Below, piece after piece: positions 37,444 to 48,350 of a stretch of 64,000 nt of DNA (position 1 is its first letter; the number at the start of each line of letters is the position of its first letter). The DNA lies in the NCBI GenBank assembly GCA_905250115.1, contig CAJNOI010000208.1, forward strand, positions 1 through 64,000. Reading direction: 5' to 3'. The position numbers and the translations under genes are program-made. The DNA comes from Adineta steineri (Eukaryota > Rotifera > Eurotatoria > Adinetida > Adinetidae). The notes beneath the pieces are model-generated. The model was not told the DNA's origin, searched no databases, and worked only from the letters and a program-made list of their open reading frames with translations.

Positions 37444-37503
37444 ATATGGATGTGGATGTGGGTGTGACAATACTACAGTATTAACAGCCACACCCTCAAG
37501 ATG
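37444..37503. repeat. Short GTGTG/CACAC foldback, copy 4
   Basis: GGATGTGGATGTGGGTGTG pairs with CCACACCCTCAAGATG around a loop containing CTACAGTATTAACAG. The right end matches copy 3. Confidence 0.75.
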
Positions 37504-37731
37504 TTCATTTATTGTTTTATTTAAATATTTTCGTTTAGAATAATATTTTTTTTTTATTGTAAATAAGTTTTATATTTTTTTTATAGATAAAATGAATGAA
37601 ACCCATTATTAATTCATAAACAAACAATATCTGGTTTAACTGATCTATGTTGTTCAAATGATTAAAAGTTATATTTTAAATATTGGTTTTTTAAAATTTT
37701 TGTTTGTTTTCTAATTTCAGGTATGTAATTA

Positions 37732-38815
37732 CTTGTTCTATGGATGGTTTTATTAGTATATTTGACACAAATTCAAATAAATTAGAATCGTTTTATTTGG
37801 TCGGTAAATGCTTTTGTATTGATATATATGTAAGTTCTTTTTTAATATTTTAAATTTAAATATAATTTATTCAATTATTAGAAAGATAATTTACTTCCCA
37901 GGACGATGATTCCTGAAGCAGTATTTCGTAAATTTCCAGTTGAAATCCGCAGACAATATACCGTTTCCGGACCGGATTGTTCGATCTGTGATTATTGGAA
38001 CAAACCAAGATCAACTTGAAATAAGAAAGTTCATTAGCGGTGAACGATCAAATATATTCGAATTAAGAAAACGCATGTCAAAATATGTGTTGTCGAAGCA
38101 TTAATATATTTTGATCTTGTTACCGCAAAGTAAAAAAATTTTTTTATTTAATTATATTTTATTTCTTGTTTCTTTTAAAGTAATTTTGAACTTGCAATGG
38201 TAAAATTAGAAGATGGTAAAGAAATAAAATATGTTGCTAAATATGTTGATAAAGTTATTAATAGAAAACCATATATTAAAAAAAATTTGTTAGTAAGTGA
38301 ATCATTTCTTATATTTGATGTTCAATAATAATATAATATTTTAGGCTGTACTTGTATCAAATAATACTGTTAATATATTTCAGCTTGATAATCAAAGTTT
38401 GTTAAAAGTATTTCGTATTGATGAATTTCACAACATAACGTTAGTTTAAAAATTAATTCACTTTTAATAATTATACTAATTTAATTAAATTTAGATTTGA
38501 AAGTGGGTGTGTAGAAATGGATTGTGATACAATTGATGACGTGAGTTTTAATAGTTTTTTAATTTTTATTAAAAAAAATTATATTTCATTTTTTTAGGTT
38601 TTGGCAATTCCTGTTCAAAATAGTGTACGATTCTTCAATATCAAGGATTGGGAAGCAGAAAATCGTTTTCATAATAATGAGATAAGTCATGTAAGTTTTT
38701 TTATTCTTTATAAAGATAAAAATATTTTCTTTTTTTTAGCATATTAATTTAATAAGTTTTAATAAAAGTCGATTGGTGTTTATTATTGGTTATCTTAATG
38801 GTTAAATATCAAATA
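37732..38815 (+). pseudogene. WDHD1 (AND-1/Ctf4)-like relic with two transposon scars
   Basis: A chain of short exons with GT-AG borders encodes YVITCSMDGFISIFDTNSNK, FELAMVKLEDGKEIKYV, AVLVSNNTVNIFQL, FESGCVEMDCDTIDD and VLAIPVQNSVRFFNIKDW followed by INLISFNKSRL and an early stop after GYLNG. The order and several blocks (ITCSMDG, VSNNTV, LAIPV.NSVRF) match the N-terminal WD40 propeller of WDHD1, a replisome adaptor. A CCCAGG element sits inside the second exon (37897-37989) and another end follows at 38911. There are stops and no C-terminal domains, so this is a partial, dead copy. Confidence 0.6.
37897..37989. mobile_element. 'CCCAGG' element, copy 2 (internally deleted)
   Basis: Starts CCCAGGACGATGATTCCTGA and ends CCGGATTGTTCGATCTG. 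At ~93 bp it keeps both ends and lacks the middle of copies 1 and 4. Confidence 0.75.
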
Positions 38816-38910
38816 GAAATCGTGTTAATCGTTGTGTATGAAAAAAGTAAGACTTTTTTTGTCAATTTTATAATTTTATTTATAGTTTTGATTATAAAGA
38901 AGCATTTGTT

Positions 38911-38937
38911 GGTTTCCGTGCTGGATTGTTCGACCTG
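38911..38937. mobile_element. 'CCCAGG' element, right-end fragment (copy 3)
   Basis: GGTTTCCGTGCTGGATTGTT followed by CGACCTG is the right terminus of the family without a left end. Confidence 0.6.
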
Positions 38938-39150
38938 AGCAAGATCAATATAAACATTTTAAAAAATTATTTTGAAAAGTTTTTTGTATTTATATATTAG
39001 TTTTATTCTGGTGTAATAAAATAAAATATAAGAATTTAAATATATAGTTGATAGAGGCACAAATAAAATTCAATGAAAAGGTTCTTGAATTATAGACAAT
39101 AGTCGCTTTTACACATAAAACAAGCACACAAAATGCTGTGCTATGGAGAG

Positions 39151-39212
39151 AGATAGAGAGTGTGTGTGAATATTGGAGTACTATTACACGTACACCCACA
39201 CCATCTCTAGTT
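39151..39212. repeat. Short GTGTG/CACAC foldback, copy 5
   Basis: AGAGATAGAGAGTGTGTGTG faces TACACCCACACCATCTCTAG with a loop of about 20 bp; arms extend to GAGATAGAG/CATCTCT. Confidence 0.7.
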
Positions 39213-39496
39213 TTGTATACTGTATACACAGAGCACTAAATATATATTCATTAAAAAAAGAAAGATGTAAACAAGAATTAGTCAAAATTTGAAAAAGTGA
39301 AAATGAATTCTAGCTCATGCACACCGATACGCTTCTTCTACTCATGCGTAATAAAAGTCTGTCATGTCATCTATACTCACTAAATAAAGATAAGTATATA
39401 ATGTCGAGTAATAGCATACAAAGCAAATAAAATCCAATATATAACCACGTTTTTACAACATTTCTAAATAAACACCAGATTTCATTCTTTTTCATC

Positions 39497-40318
39497 ATGT
39501 TACTCATACAACGTTTTATTCTTCTTATCTGTTGTTGTTTCTTGAATTGTAATGCTCTTCAATGCTTAACTAATTGTTCGTATACGTTTAACTTTGATAC
39601 ACCATTCAATGTACCTAGTCGATGCAATCAACAAGTATCAGCCGAAAAATGTCGTGTACAACTTACTTTTTGGTACTATCTTCAAGAATACGTTGTGAAT
39701 TTCGAAGCTGAGCCATCGAAAACCATTATTAGTACAGATAATCAGCGTACTACTATGATCGAAATAAAACCAACCGAGTCATTCTTCTTTTATTATGGAA
39801 TTAGTCATACATGCACGAATGGAGATAGTTGTGCTCAAGAGTTTGCCCAGATCGCAGTATACGAAATCATTAAGCGTCAAATCAATTATCTCGCTATAGT
39901 AAATGAACTTCGACCCCTGATTTTAACTGCTCCACAATCTGCGAACGATTCGGATCTTGCGTGTTTCAACTCAAACGAAAATGTGCGACAATGTGCTATT
40001 GCAAATATTCATGGTACATGCACAATTTCGGATAAATTAATAGAAAATGAGATAATTCACTCTTGTTCTAATGATATGCATACCAAGATGTCCTATTTGA
40101 ATATATCTGATTCAGGTAGCTATGCTACATTTAACATCAACTGTAATCGACCCTTATGTAATGGACAATTAACACTAAAAGCTGTCAAAGATATTATGTT
40201 TAAATACAATGTGACAGTATCACCCCAAGGACGATTGAATAATGGTTCACAATTTATAAAAATATCTTCTTGGCTCATGATGATTATCATTGTTACAATA
40301 TTGATAAATTTAAATTAG
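39497..40318 (+). CDS. Cys-rich GPI-anchored-type surface protein, unknown family
   Basis: 273 residues, single exon. Residues 1-20 form a signal peptide (LLIQRFILLICCCFLNCNA). The ectodomain has about 15 cysteines (CLTNCSYTF, CNQQVSAEKCRV, CTNGDSCAQEF, CNRPLCNG) and several N-glycosylation sequons. The C-terminus ends in a hydrophobic helix (ISSWLMMIIIVTILINLN) with no cytoplasmic tail, as expected for GPI attachment. Codon use is more balanced than in the surrounding relics, and a TATATAA lies about 100 bp upstream, so it is probably expressed. The spacing of the cysteines has a distant Ly6-like look, but I cannot assign it. Function unknown. Confidence 0.75.
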   Translation: MLLIQRFILLICCCFLNCNALQCLTNCSYTFNFDTPFNVPSRCNQQVSAEKCRVQLTFWYYLQEYVVNFEAEPSKTIISTDNQRTTMIEIKPTESFFFYYGISHTCTNGDSCAQEFAQIAVYEIIKRQINYLAIVNELRPLILTAPQSANDSDLACFNSNENVRQCAIANIHGTCTISDKLIENEIIHSCSNDMHTKMSYLNISDSGSYATFNINCNRPLCNGQLTLKAVKDIMFKYNVTVSPQGRLNNGSQFIKISSWLMMIIIVTILINLN

Positions 40319-40729
40319 ATTAAAACATACTGTGATACAAACTAAAATTTATATTTTTCTAGATTATATAATGTTTTTCTGATCTGCTTTCAAATATTAT
40401 TTCTACGGAAAAAAAGATGATTTATTTAAGATGTACTATATGTTCAGTATTTTTGATAACAAACGTGAATGAATGTGAGTTTATAATGCTGATCAGATGT
40501 TACGATCTTCTAGTCATTATGACTTTGGAAATGAATATTATTTTTCTACTTAGCGTTTAAAAAGGGACGTGGATGTGGCTTGGTATGAGTAATAGTGAAT
40601 ACCTTAAACGTAATGTTTCTTTGTCTATATTCATTGTGAAGAATGTTAATTTTTTAGTTTCACTGATCCTTGCTTTAAATATATTACGAAGATCGATTTT
40701 GTTCCAAAATTCAATTTGAAAATATAAAA

Positions 40730-41667
40730 AACCACAGACTTCAGATAATAAAATATTCACATCAGTTACATTATCAAATGGAAGTTTGATTTTAAAATTC
40801 ATTCATCCCATATTACCTTTCGAGTTCATCCTTATAAGTATGTAGAAAGTTTTTTTTCATTAAATAAAATTAATTTGATTTCTTTTATACAAACCCAGGA
40901 CGATGATTCTTGAGGCAGTATTCCGTAAGTTTCCGGCAGGAACTTTGCCGAAAAATGCCAAGTATGCGATACTGGAATTAGCTCCAGGTGGAACCAAACA
41001 GATCTGGTAACGGATCCGTTCACCGGAATATTGCTTCCATGAAATCTCCGAAATTGTCTTGAAGCGACCGTTTCCAGGCCGGATTGTTCGACCTGGGTGT
41101 TTTTCGTGGTTCTCCTTTAACTCTTCGTTTAATCGACTTCATTCGATTTTTTTCAAATTTCTGCAATGCAATAGACTTATTCCGATACTTCATGATTTAT
41201 TTTTATTACCACAGTCAATTTCACTCACGACTGAAACATTAACTATTGAAGAAGGAATGAATGATATTTATAGTATGATGTTTATTGTACCTAAATTAAA
41301 ATATTATCGAATATCACTTTTTAAACATTATAATCATCATCAAATTACCCTACCAATTGCAAGGTACAATGAATCTAGTTCTTTACAATATCTTATCATC
41401 GATCATGAATGTTCATTCAGTGAACTTTTACTTTTACTTTCATATACACCACAACTTATTCGTTTGACAATTCATAAAATTTATTTCAATGATTCGGATA
41501 ATAAAATGTTTACATCAATTAAATTATCAAATATAAATTCCATCTATTTAAATTTACAAAGAATTACATTTAGTCAAATGGAAATATTCATTATCAAAAC
41601 CACTTCAAATTTGAAACGCTTGTTTGTAATGATAAATTCAGAAAATATTATATTTCGTAGTGCTTAA
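40730..41667 (+). pseudogene. Leucine-rich-repeat (F-box-type) protein relic split by a transposon
   Basis: Right of the element the frame reads LLPQSISLTTETLTIEEGMN, YSMMFIVPKLKYYRISLF, SSLQYLIIDHECSFSELLLL and LLSYTPQLIRLTIHKIYF, an LRR-like alternation typical of invertebrate F-box/LRR proteins. Left of the element (about 40730-40803) TSDNKIFTSVTLSNGSL is a diverged copy of SDNKMFTSIKLSNINSI further right, so at least two pieces of the repeat region are present. The CCCAGG element at 40894-41097 interrupts the frame. No F-box itself is visible. Probably dead. Confidence 0.55.
40894..41097. mobile_element. 'CCCAGG' element, copy 4 (full length)
   Basis: 204 bp from CCCAGGACGATGATTCTTGA to GGATTGTTCGACCTGGG. 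It has the best-matched terminal inverted repeats of the family and sits inside the LRR relic. Confidence 0.8.
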
Positions 41668-43601
41668 AGATGGGAAAATTTGATTTTCAATTTCCATCCT
41701 CAATTAAAACAATTTTATTTAACTTAGTTAAATGTCTTAGAAATACTAATAAAACTATATGTTTTTTTTTCTCTATATTCATTTAATATAAATAAATAAA
41801 TAGCTTCAGATATTCAAGAAATTAGAATTATTATCAATGATAATTTATGATGCTTAATTCATTCAAGTAATTCTATAAATGAAATTAATGAAAACTGTTC
41901 CGAAAGCAATGTTAGATGAAATACCATCATATATATTATAGTTGTACATTGAGAAAAAGGATGAGTTTTTTTGTGAAATATTTATCGAACGCTTTCAATT
42001 TTGATTTCATACAAAAATTCAAGAAAAAAAATGACATAAGATAATTATAAATAAAGAGATTTTTTTTTTAATTTTTATACGTCTTTTGAAAAGAAGAATA
42101 TTCAATTTATTGAGTAATCGATTTTGTCATATACTCAGGTCAATGCTTGCTGCGGCAGGATCCTGTCGAAACTTTGAGGAAACTAGAGTAAAGACTCTTC
42201 ACGAAAAAAGAATGATCAGAATATTCTAATCTGATGTCATCATCAATCCATAAACATAAAATATTTTGCAAAGTCATTAATGATACGTATATGTCATATT
42301 TATTTGTTCTCCTATAAAATAGAAACGTCATTGAAACTTTTCTATATTATCATATTCTTTCACTTCACATGCTTACACTCGCACACACTCACATCCAATA
42401 TTGATAATATAAATTGTTCTCGATTTTTATTCTTATAAAAAAGTTCTTTTTCATTGATTTTGCTATTTCGAAAATTAATTATTGTTAATTCTATGTGTTG
42501 ATGGTTCTAATGAGTCATTTCTCTTTGTATAATAAGCAACTAGACTGATTATTATAATACAGAAACGACAAAAAAATCAGAAAAATATCATATTGGATAC
42601 CAATATTACTATTTCTTAGAATAAGCCAGACCACAGAAATCAATTGACTTCTAGGAGAAATATTGTGTCGAACGATTGTATGTAAATCAAAAAGAGAATG
42701 GTTAACAGATGTCTTGACGAAGATTGTACTTAATAATTGATGTTTATCTATTTTACTCTCTTCATGCGTATAGTAATATTCCATTATGGTAAATAAAGCA
42801 TATTTCTTACTAATTAATCGTATCACTTAAGACTCCATGATAAAAAAAAGAAAAGAACAGAATAACTATAACTGTTATTACACAAGAAATGTCATCAATA
42901 CATATGGACGCTTTTACGATAGTTATTAGTGAGAACAATTAAATATTTCTCTATATTGTTAATATTTTCTCAGCATGTAGAAAATAACATCAATCTCTAT
43001 TGATGGTTTACACATATTTAGAAGAAAGAGAACAACTTATTATGTGTATAGAAATATATTTTCTAATGAATACCAATAATTAAAAAGGATGTTCAAAATA
43101 AATAAACAATAATTTATTCAATTCTTCATATACATTCTATCTCTGAGAATATGATGAAACGATCACACACGATTTATAATTAATTAAGAGAAAAAAAAAT
43201 TCTTTTCATCACTTCATCGTATTGTCGACAGAAAGGAAAAGATCTAATACATATATATATTCTTATCTCGACTCGTAAGAAAGTTACTCTTTTCATATTA
43301 TCTTATTTACATCAATGCTATCAATATATATGTCAAACCGGAATTATCCAGTTGTCTATTTTCTATTATATATAAAGTCTAAATCTAACTTTTGTCACTT
43401 ATTATCTATTATGATAAGCCAGGTAGGATTGAATAAACGATTAAATAGAATTTTATAATATAAATTATATTTTCAGGAGTATTTTTTTATCATTTAAAAA
43501 ATCAGTCATAAAATAAACTATTTATGAGTCTGTAGTGAAAGGTAAAAAAGTCAAAAAAGATCTCGTTTGAATAATTGACGATATTTTAGTAAGTACTGAC
43601 A
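41668..43601. other. AT-rich upstream region of paralogue B
   Basis: Contains unrecognised short open frames (42140-42331 and 42515-42826 on the minus strand) and a CACTCACATCC half-foldback near 42385. No supported gene. Confidence 0.45.
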
Positions 43602-46600
43602 ATGAATAATTCATCAAGTCCATCGATAGAACCATCTACTACTAAAGTTGTTTTCACTGCCGCTCGTTCTCGTCTAGTACGTGCTGTTCGTGAACTGAAT
43701 CTTTACTCTGATCATCCATTTTGGTCACCGACGCTTACTTATGCTGAACAATTGCTTAACACTCGACTTTTTATCTTTTTTGTCTCTATTTCTCTACTGA
43801 TAGTCATTATTTGTACTAGTTTAAATATTCGAACACACGAAGTCACTCTCGAACGGTTTACTCTCAATAAATTTGAACAACTCGAAGCTCTTCATCCATT
43901 CTCCATCAACGTACCTTGTACTCAACTATCTATTCCTTATAATAAATTCATCAATTTATCTGCACAATTTCATCAAGTTTGCTCCAGTCCATTTATTAGT
44001 CAAAAATGGATATCTTCTCTCTTTCTTCCAAATGCCACATCCCATCATCTTCTCGATTTTCGTACATTTACTTTTGCTCAATTTCGAACTCTTGCTCTAT
44101 TTTGTCGTACGGCACGTCGTGCTGTCACTGATGCTCAACACGCATTTGCTTCTACGCATCTAGTGACTAGTCATGCTCTTTCTCGCGCACACTTCCTCAA
44201 GATTATGGATGTTATAGTCACGAATTTTAAACATCAAGTAAAGGCTAATGAACGACGAACAGCAGCATTCGTATCATTAAGTATAGCAGAGAATCGAGTA
44301 TTCTCAGCATTGCGTACAAATTATTATGTTCAATCGGTGCCTAGTTCACGTTCTTATTTAACAATTAATGGTGTCTATGCAAAGAAGAATACAACAGTGG
44401 AATCAAACTGTTTTTGTCGATTAGAAGGAAATCGATGCATTTCTCCAACGGGTATTTTTGACAAATGGACGCCGCCAGTTTCACTCACTTCAACAGAATC
44501 GATATTGACGCCTCGTATTCAGGTAAAGAAAAAGTCTTTTAAATACAGTATTTGTTAATTTTTCATCAAGAAATATTTCTTGATCATTGAAGAAAAAGAT
44601 TTCTTCGTTGAAAAAAAAAACCGAAAAATGTTTATCTAATGTCATTGACTTCATTTATAGATTCCAGGTCTGATGGCCGGTTGTCTTCCATTTGATTCCA
44701 TGCGTCAATCAACACTTGAATGTCTTTACAATCAATCATGTGTTAATATATTAACCCTTCAGCCTCAATTGTCTCGACCGAAAGCTTTAAATGCTTCTAT
44801 ATCCAGATTTCTTGTCAATGAAACGATCGAATCAATGTTCGATCAATCACTTTTCCTTGAATCATGGCACAGTACGCCCAATTTTGAAAAATATTTTTCT
44901 GCTTGTGCACCTCGATCGCTCTCCTATAGTTACGAAGATCGGTTTTATTTTTCTACAATCTTTACTATATGTGTTAGTGCGTTTGGTGGTCTTATTCTTG
45001 CTTGGCAATTAATTACACCAGCTATTGTGAAAGTTTGGAAACGAATAATATGGAAAAGACGACAAAGACATCCAACTATACCATTACAATCAAGAAGTAT
45101 TGAAGCGGCTATTCTAAGTGTAGCACCCAGACCACTCAATGAAGGTTAGTGTAGTAAGATAGATTTTTGACACTATGAGCATTGCTCAAAACTATATAAT
45201 TGACAAAATAGATTAATGTTTTCTTTTAGCTGTGGTCGCTCATGCTCATCAAACAATATATACATTCAATTTATTTTCATCAGATGATGATAATGATCCA
45301 GAAGAAGAACGTGTAGGTATCATTGCCACTCGTTTATATATCCTCTTCTTACTACTTGGTCTTCTTATTTTGGGTTTTTATACTTCTGTAACGACGCATA
45401 CAGATATCGATAATATTCCTTTTCCTACTCTCGAAAAGTTTGAAGAATTGCACTCTATGTACTCGTCTTCTCTCGAATGTCCATGTACACATATGTCTAT
45501 GTCCTACGCTCGAATTATGTCTATTATTCCACGCTATCATTCAGTGTGCTCAAGTGAATTTCTCGAAGACTATTGGCTATCCTATTTCGGTCTAGTTCAC
45601 CTTGATGGGACATCAAATACGTTTCTTACTTCTGATTTTCGAGTTAGTGGTCAATCATTTTTCGAGTTACTGAATATTTTCTGTAAAGCAGCAAATGAAA
45701 CAGTTCAGAATGCACTCGATGTTTTCCGTTCTACTCGTTTATTTACAGCTCATACGATATCACGTGAGGAATTTCATCTTCAAACATCTACACGTATGCA
45801 ACAATTTGAACAATATATTATTTCCTCATTTCTCAATATTGCCGAATTAGTACATTCTTCTATTGAAACTAATCGTCTAATTACTGAAATGTTAACGAGT
45901 GATGCACCTAAATCAAACTTCAATAATCAAACATCGACATGGTCTCTTGGTTTTCGACCTCGACGTCTCTATACTAATTCTTGTTCATGTGCTTTATCGA
46001 ATCAATGTACACGTCCAATTGGTTTCTACCTACAATCAGATACAGTTCGCTCTCAACCTAACGTCACTATATCTGGATTACTTGTTGGTTGTTATCCAAT
46101 CGATTCTTTTCTTCTATCTACTTTAGAATGTTTGTATGATCGACAATGCCTTAAACTCATAGTTGACATGTATGATTTTGATGTCGTCAATTTAGTTCAA
46201 CCATTAGACAAACGTGTTCTTAATATTTCACCTCTTCATTATGAAAGCAGTCGTTTTCATCCGAATAATACTATGAAAATGATTTATTCACAATTATTCG
46301 TAGAAGAATGGATGACTTCCAGTGATTATATAAATTATTATATACGTTGTGCACCTACACAATGTACATACAAAGTTATGCGACGTTTCGACATACCTTA
46401 CATGGTAACGATTATGCTCGGCTTCTGTGGTGGACTTAGTGTGGTTTTAGAAGTTATTCTACCACCAATAGTTAAAATTATAAGACAATGTTGGAAAAAG
46501 CGAATACAACATCCAGAAAGACAAATCAACACTACGGTAATAAAAAGTAAGAAACATTACAGTATTTTTCATTCATACTAATAAAATAGATCGAAACAAA

Positions 46601-47871
46601 AGTATTTCTGACATTTTATTAGAGTTCCTTTATGCAAAAATAATATCTTGATTATATTTTAGATACTTCTGTTAATGCCAATAATGAAGAAGAACTTCGT
46701 CCTGTTTCCAATGTTTTTCAAAGGTTTTGGTCATTTAATTTATTTTCATCCGAAATACTTTCAACTGACAAACAACTCGAGCATCAGGAAATCGTGGCTA
46801 CCCGTATCTATTTTCTTCTAATTTTCTTTTGTCTCGTCAGCGCTTTTCTTTATGCTAGTCCATTTACTGAAGAAATAGACACAACGATAATTGCCTTACC
46901 TACATCTGATATTGTCAATAATTTGCATGCTAAAAATATTTCAACTCTTTCTTGTCCTTGTTCAACCGCAGCAGTTAGTTACTCTAAATTTCTCCGCATT
47001 ATACCTCATTACCATCCAATCTGTTCTAGTCAACTTACTTCACCTTCTTATTGGTTTCATTTCTTCAACAAAACTGATGATGTATCCTTACAACTTAGTG
47101 CTCAATATCGACTCTTAGCATCTTTATGTAATGTATCTCGCGATATCATTGAAAACAGAATTGACATATTTGGTACACGTGAATTAATTAGTATAGAAAC
47201 AGCTACACGTTCTTCATTTTATGCACAAACCAATGCACTTGTTACGACGTTTATTACTCGAATTCCAGCTGACTTTCGTCGAACACTTTCATTCACCATC
47301 GATTCATTTGGAGCTAATCAATTATTAAATGTTTTCTCGAGTAATTGGCAAGTAAGATTTACTAGTGAAAATGAATATTATCTGATTGGTACCCATCCAC
47401 GTCGTTTTTCTTCATCGAACTGTAGTTGTGCTACGTCATCTGATTGTCGTGAACAACTTGCAGAAAATGTATTTAGTGGTTGTTTTATATTTGATGGATT
47501 TCGTTTATCGAAATTTGAAAACTTTTCCATGACACCATTGATCAATAAGCTCTTTGTAGAATCGTGGCAAAATGAAAGTAATTATACAGCGTATTTTGAA
47601 ACATGTCGACCAATGGAATGTCGATATACACTACCCGATCGGAACAATTTTATTTATATTTTGACAACTGTTTTAGGTGTATATGCAGGTACAATAACTA
47701 ACTACTTTGTTCATAAGAAATAGATAATATTTTATTCATTTCTATATAGGTTTGAGATATGCTCTTTATCTCATCATTGGTCAAATTCTACTCGGTTATC
47801 GATGGTGGACTAAACATATTCGTCGACGACAACAAATGGAAATTACTGGAACTGAACCGATGACCTTGTGA
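43602..47871 (+). CDS. Three-unit repeated membrane protein (6 TM), paralogue B
   Basis: Exons 43602-44522, 44661-45144, 45230-46546, 46663-47688 and 47750-47871 join with consistent phases into 1,289 residues. First helices of the three units: LFIFFVSISLLIVIICTSL (~55), LYILFLLLGLLILGFYTSV (~500), IYFLLIFFCLVSAFLYASPF (~950). Second helices: TICVSAFGGLILAWQLITP (~405), TIMLGFCGGLSVVLEVILP (~875), and TTVLGVYAGGLRYALYLIIG near the C-terminus, completed across the last intron. Each first helix is preceded by TR(L/I)(F/Y) and an NL(F/Y)S motif. Each ectodomain has the H..CSS motif (FHQVCSSPF, YHSVCSSEF, YHPICSSQL). Basic tails (KRIIWKRRQRH, RQCWKKR, KHIRRR) follow each second helix, fixing both termini in the cytoplasm. 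Family unknown; a single-chain trimeric channel is the hypothesis. Confidence 0.88.
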
Positions 47872-47883
47872 ATAATCGAGTGT

Positions 47884-48215
47884 CATAGGGTGTGAGTGTG
47901 AGTGGACATAGTTGTAGATTTTCAATTGTCAGAGTATTTCAAGAATGTTAGCGTTGAGCAGAAGGTTAACTATGGAACAAAATAGAACGGAAGTTTATAA
48001 TTTCATATTTTATGAAAAATAATATAAATAATCTTTAATATTTCAATTTCAATTAATTAATATCGACACAAGTGAAACATCAAATACTCAATTAAAGACT
48101 ATGTATGTGTATTGTTAAGTTAGTTGTAATAAATTATAGAAATCATCTAGGATGTGGGCGTGAAACTGGTTACCGATATAGCTAATATCCACATTCACAC
48201 TCTCAAGAGATTCGT
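47884..48215. repeat. Short foldback (copy 6) and a half copy after paralogue B
   Basis: GGGTGTGAGTGTGAGTGG just after the stop codon (47887-47904) is a half copy. At 48149-48215, GGATGTGGGCGTGAAAC faces ATCCACATTCACACTCTCAAGAG around a short loop. Confidence 0.6.
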
Positions 48216-48350
48216 GAAATTTTGTGCATGAATAATATTTTTATAGGCCTAGAAGATATTATCTATACAAGAAAAAGGGTCAAGCAAGTTCATAGACACG
48301 CGTTACGTCTTGAATATGTTCTTGAATTAATCTGGAATAACAACAAATGT

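Noticed and set aside
37207-37467. 86-codon plus-strand open frame ending in WMWMWV
   Set aside because: Its end is a translation of a GTGTGG foldback arm, and an equally long antisense frame exists; no domain seen.
42515-42826. 103-codon minus-strand open frame upstream of paralogue B
   Set aside because: No recognisable domain, signal peptide or splice partner; left as unexplained.
43602-47723. Four separate genes instead of one
   Set aside because: All exon borders have GT-AG sites with matching phases, the same structure recurs in the other copy, and no internal start or stop context supports separate genes.
19164-47871. Large chromosomal palindrome as described for bdelloid genomes
   Set aside because: Only the one gene is mirrored; neighbouring genes differ on both sides and the copies are well diverged.
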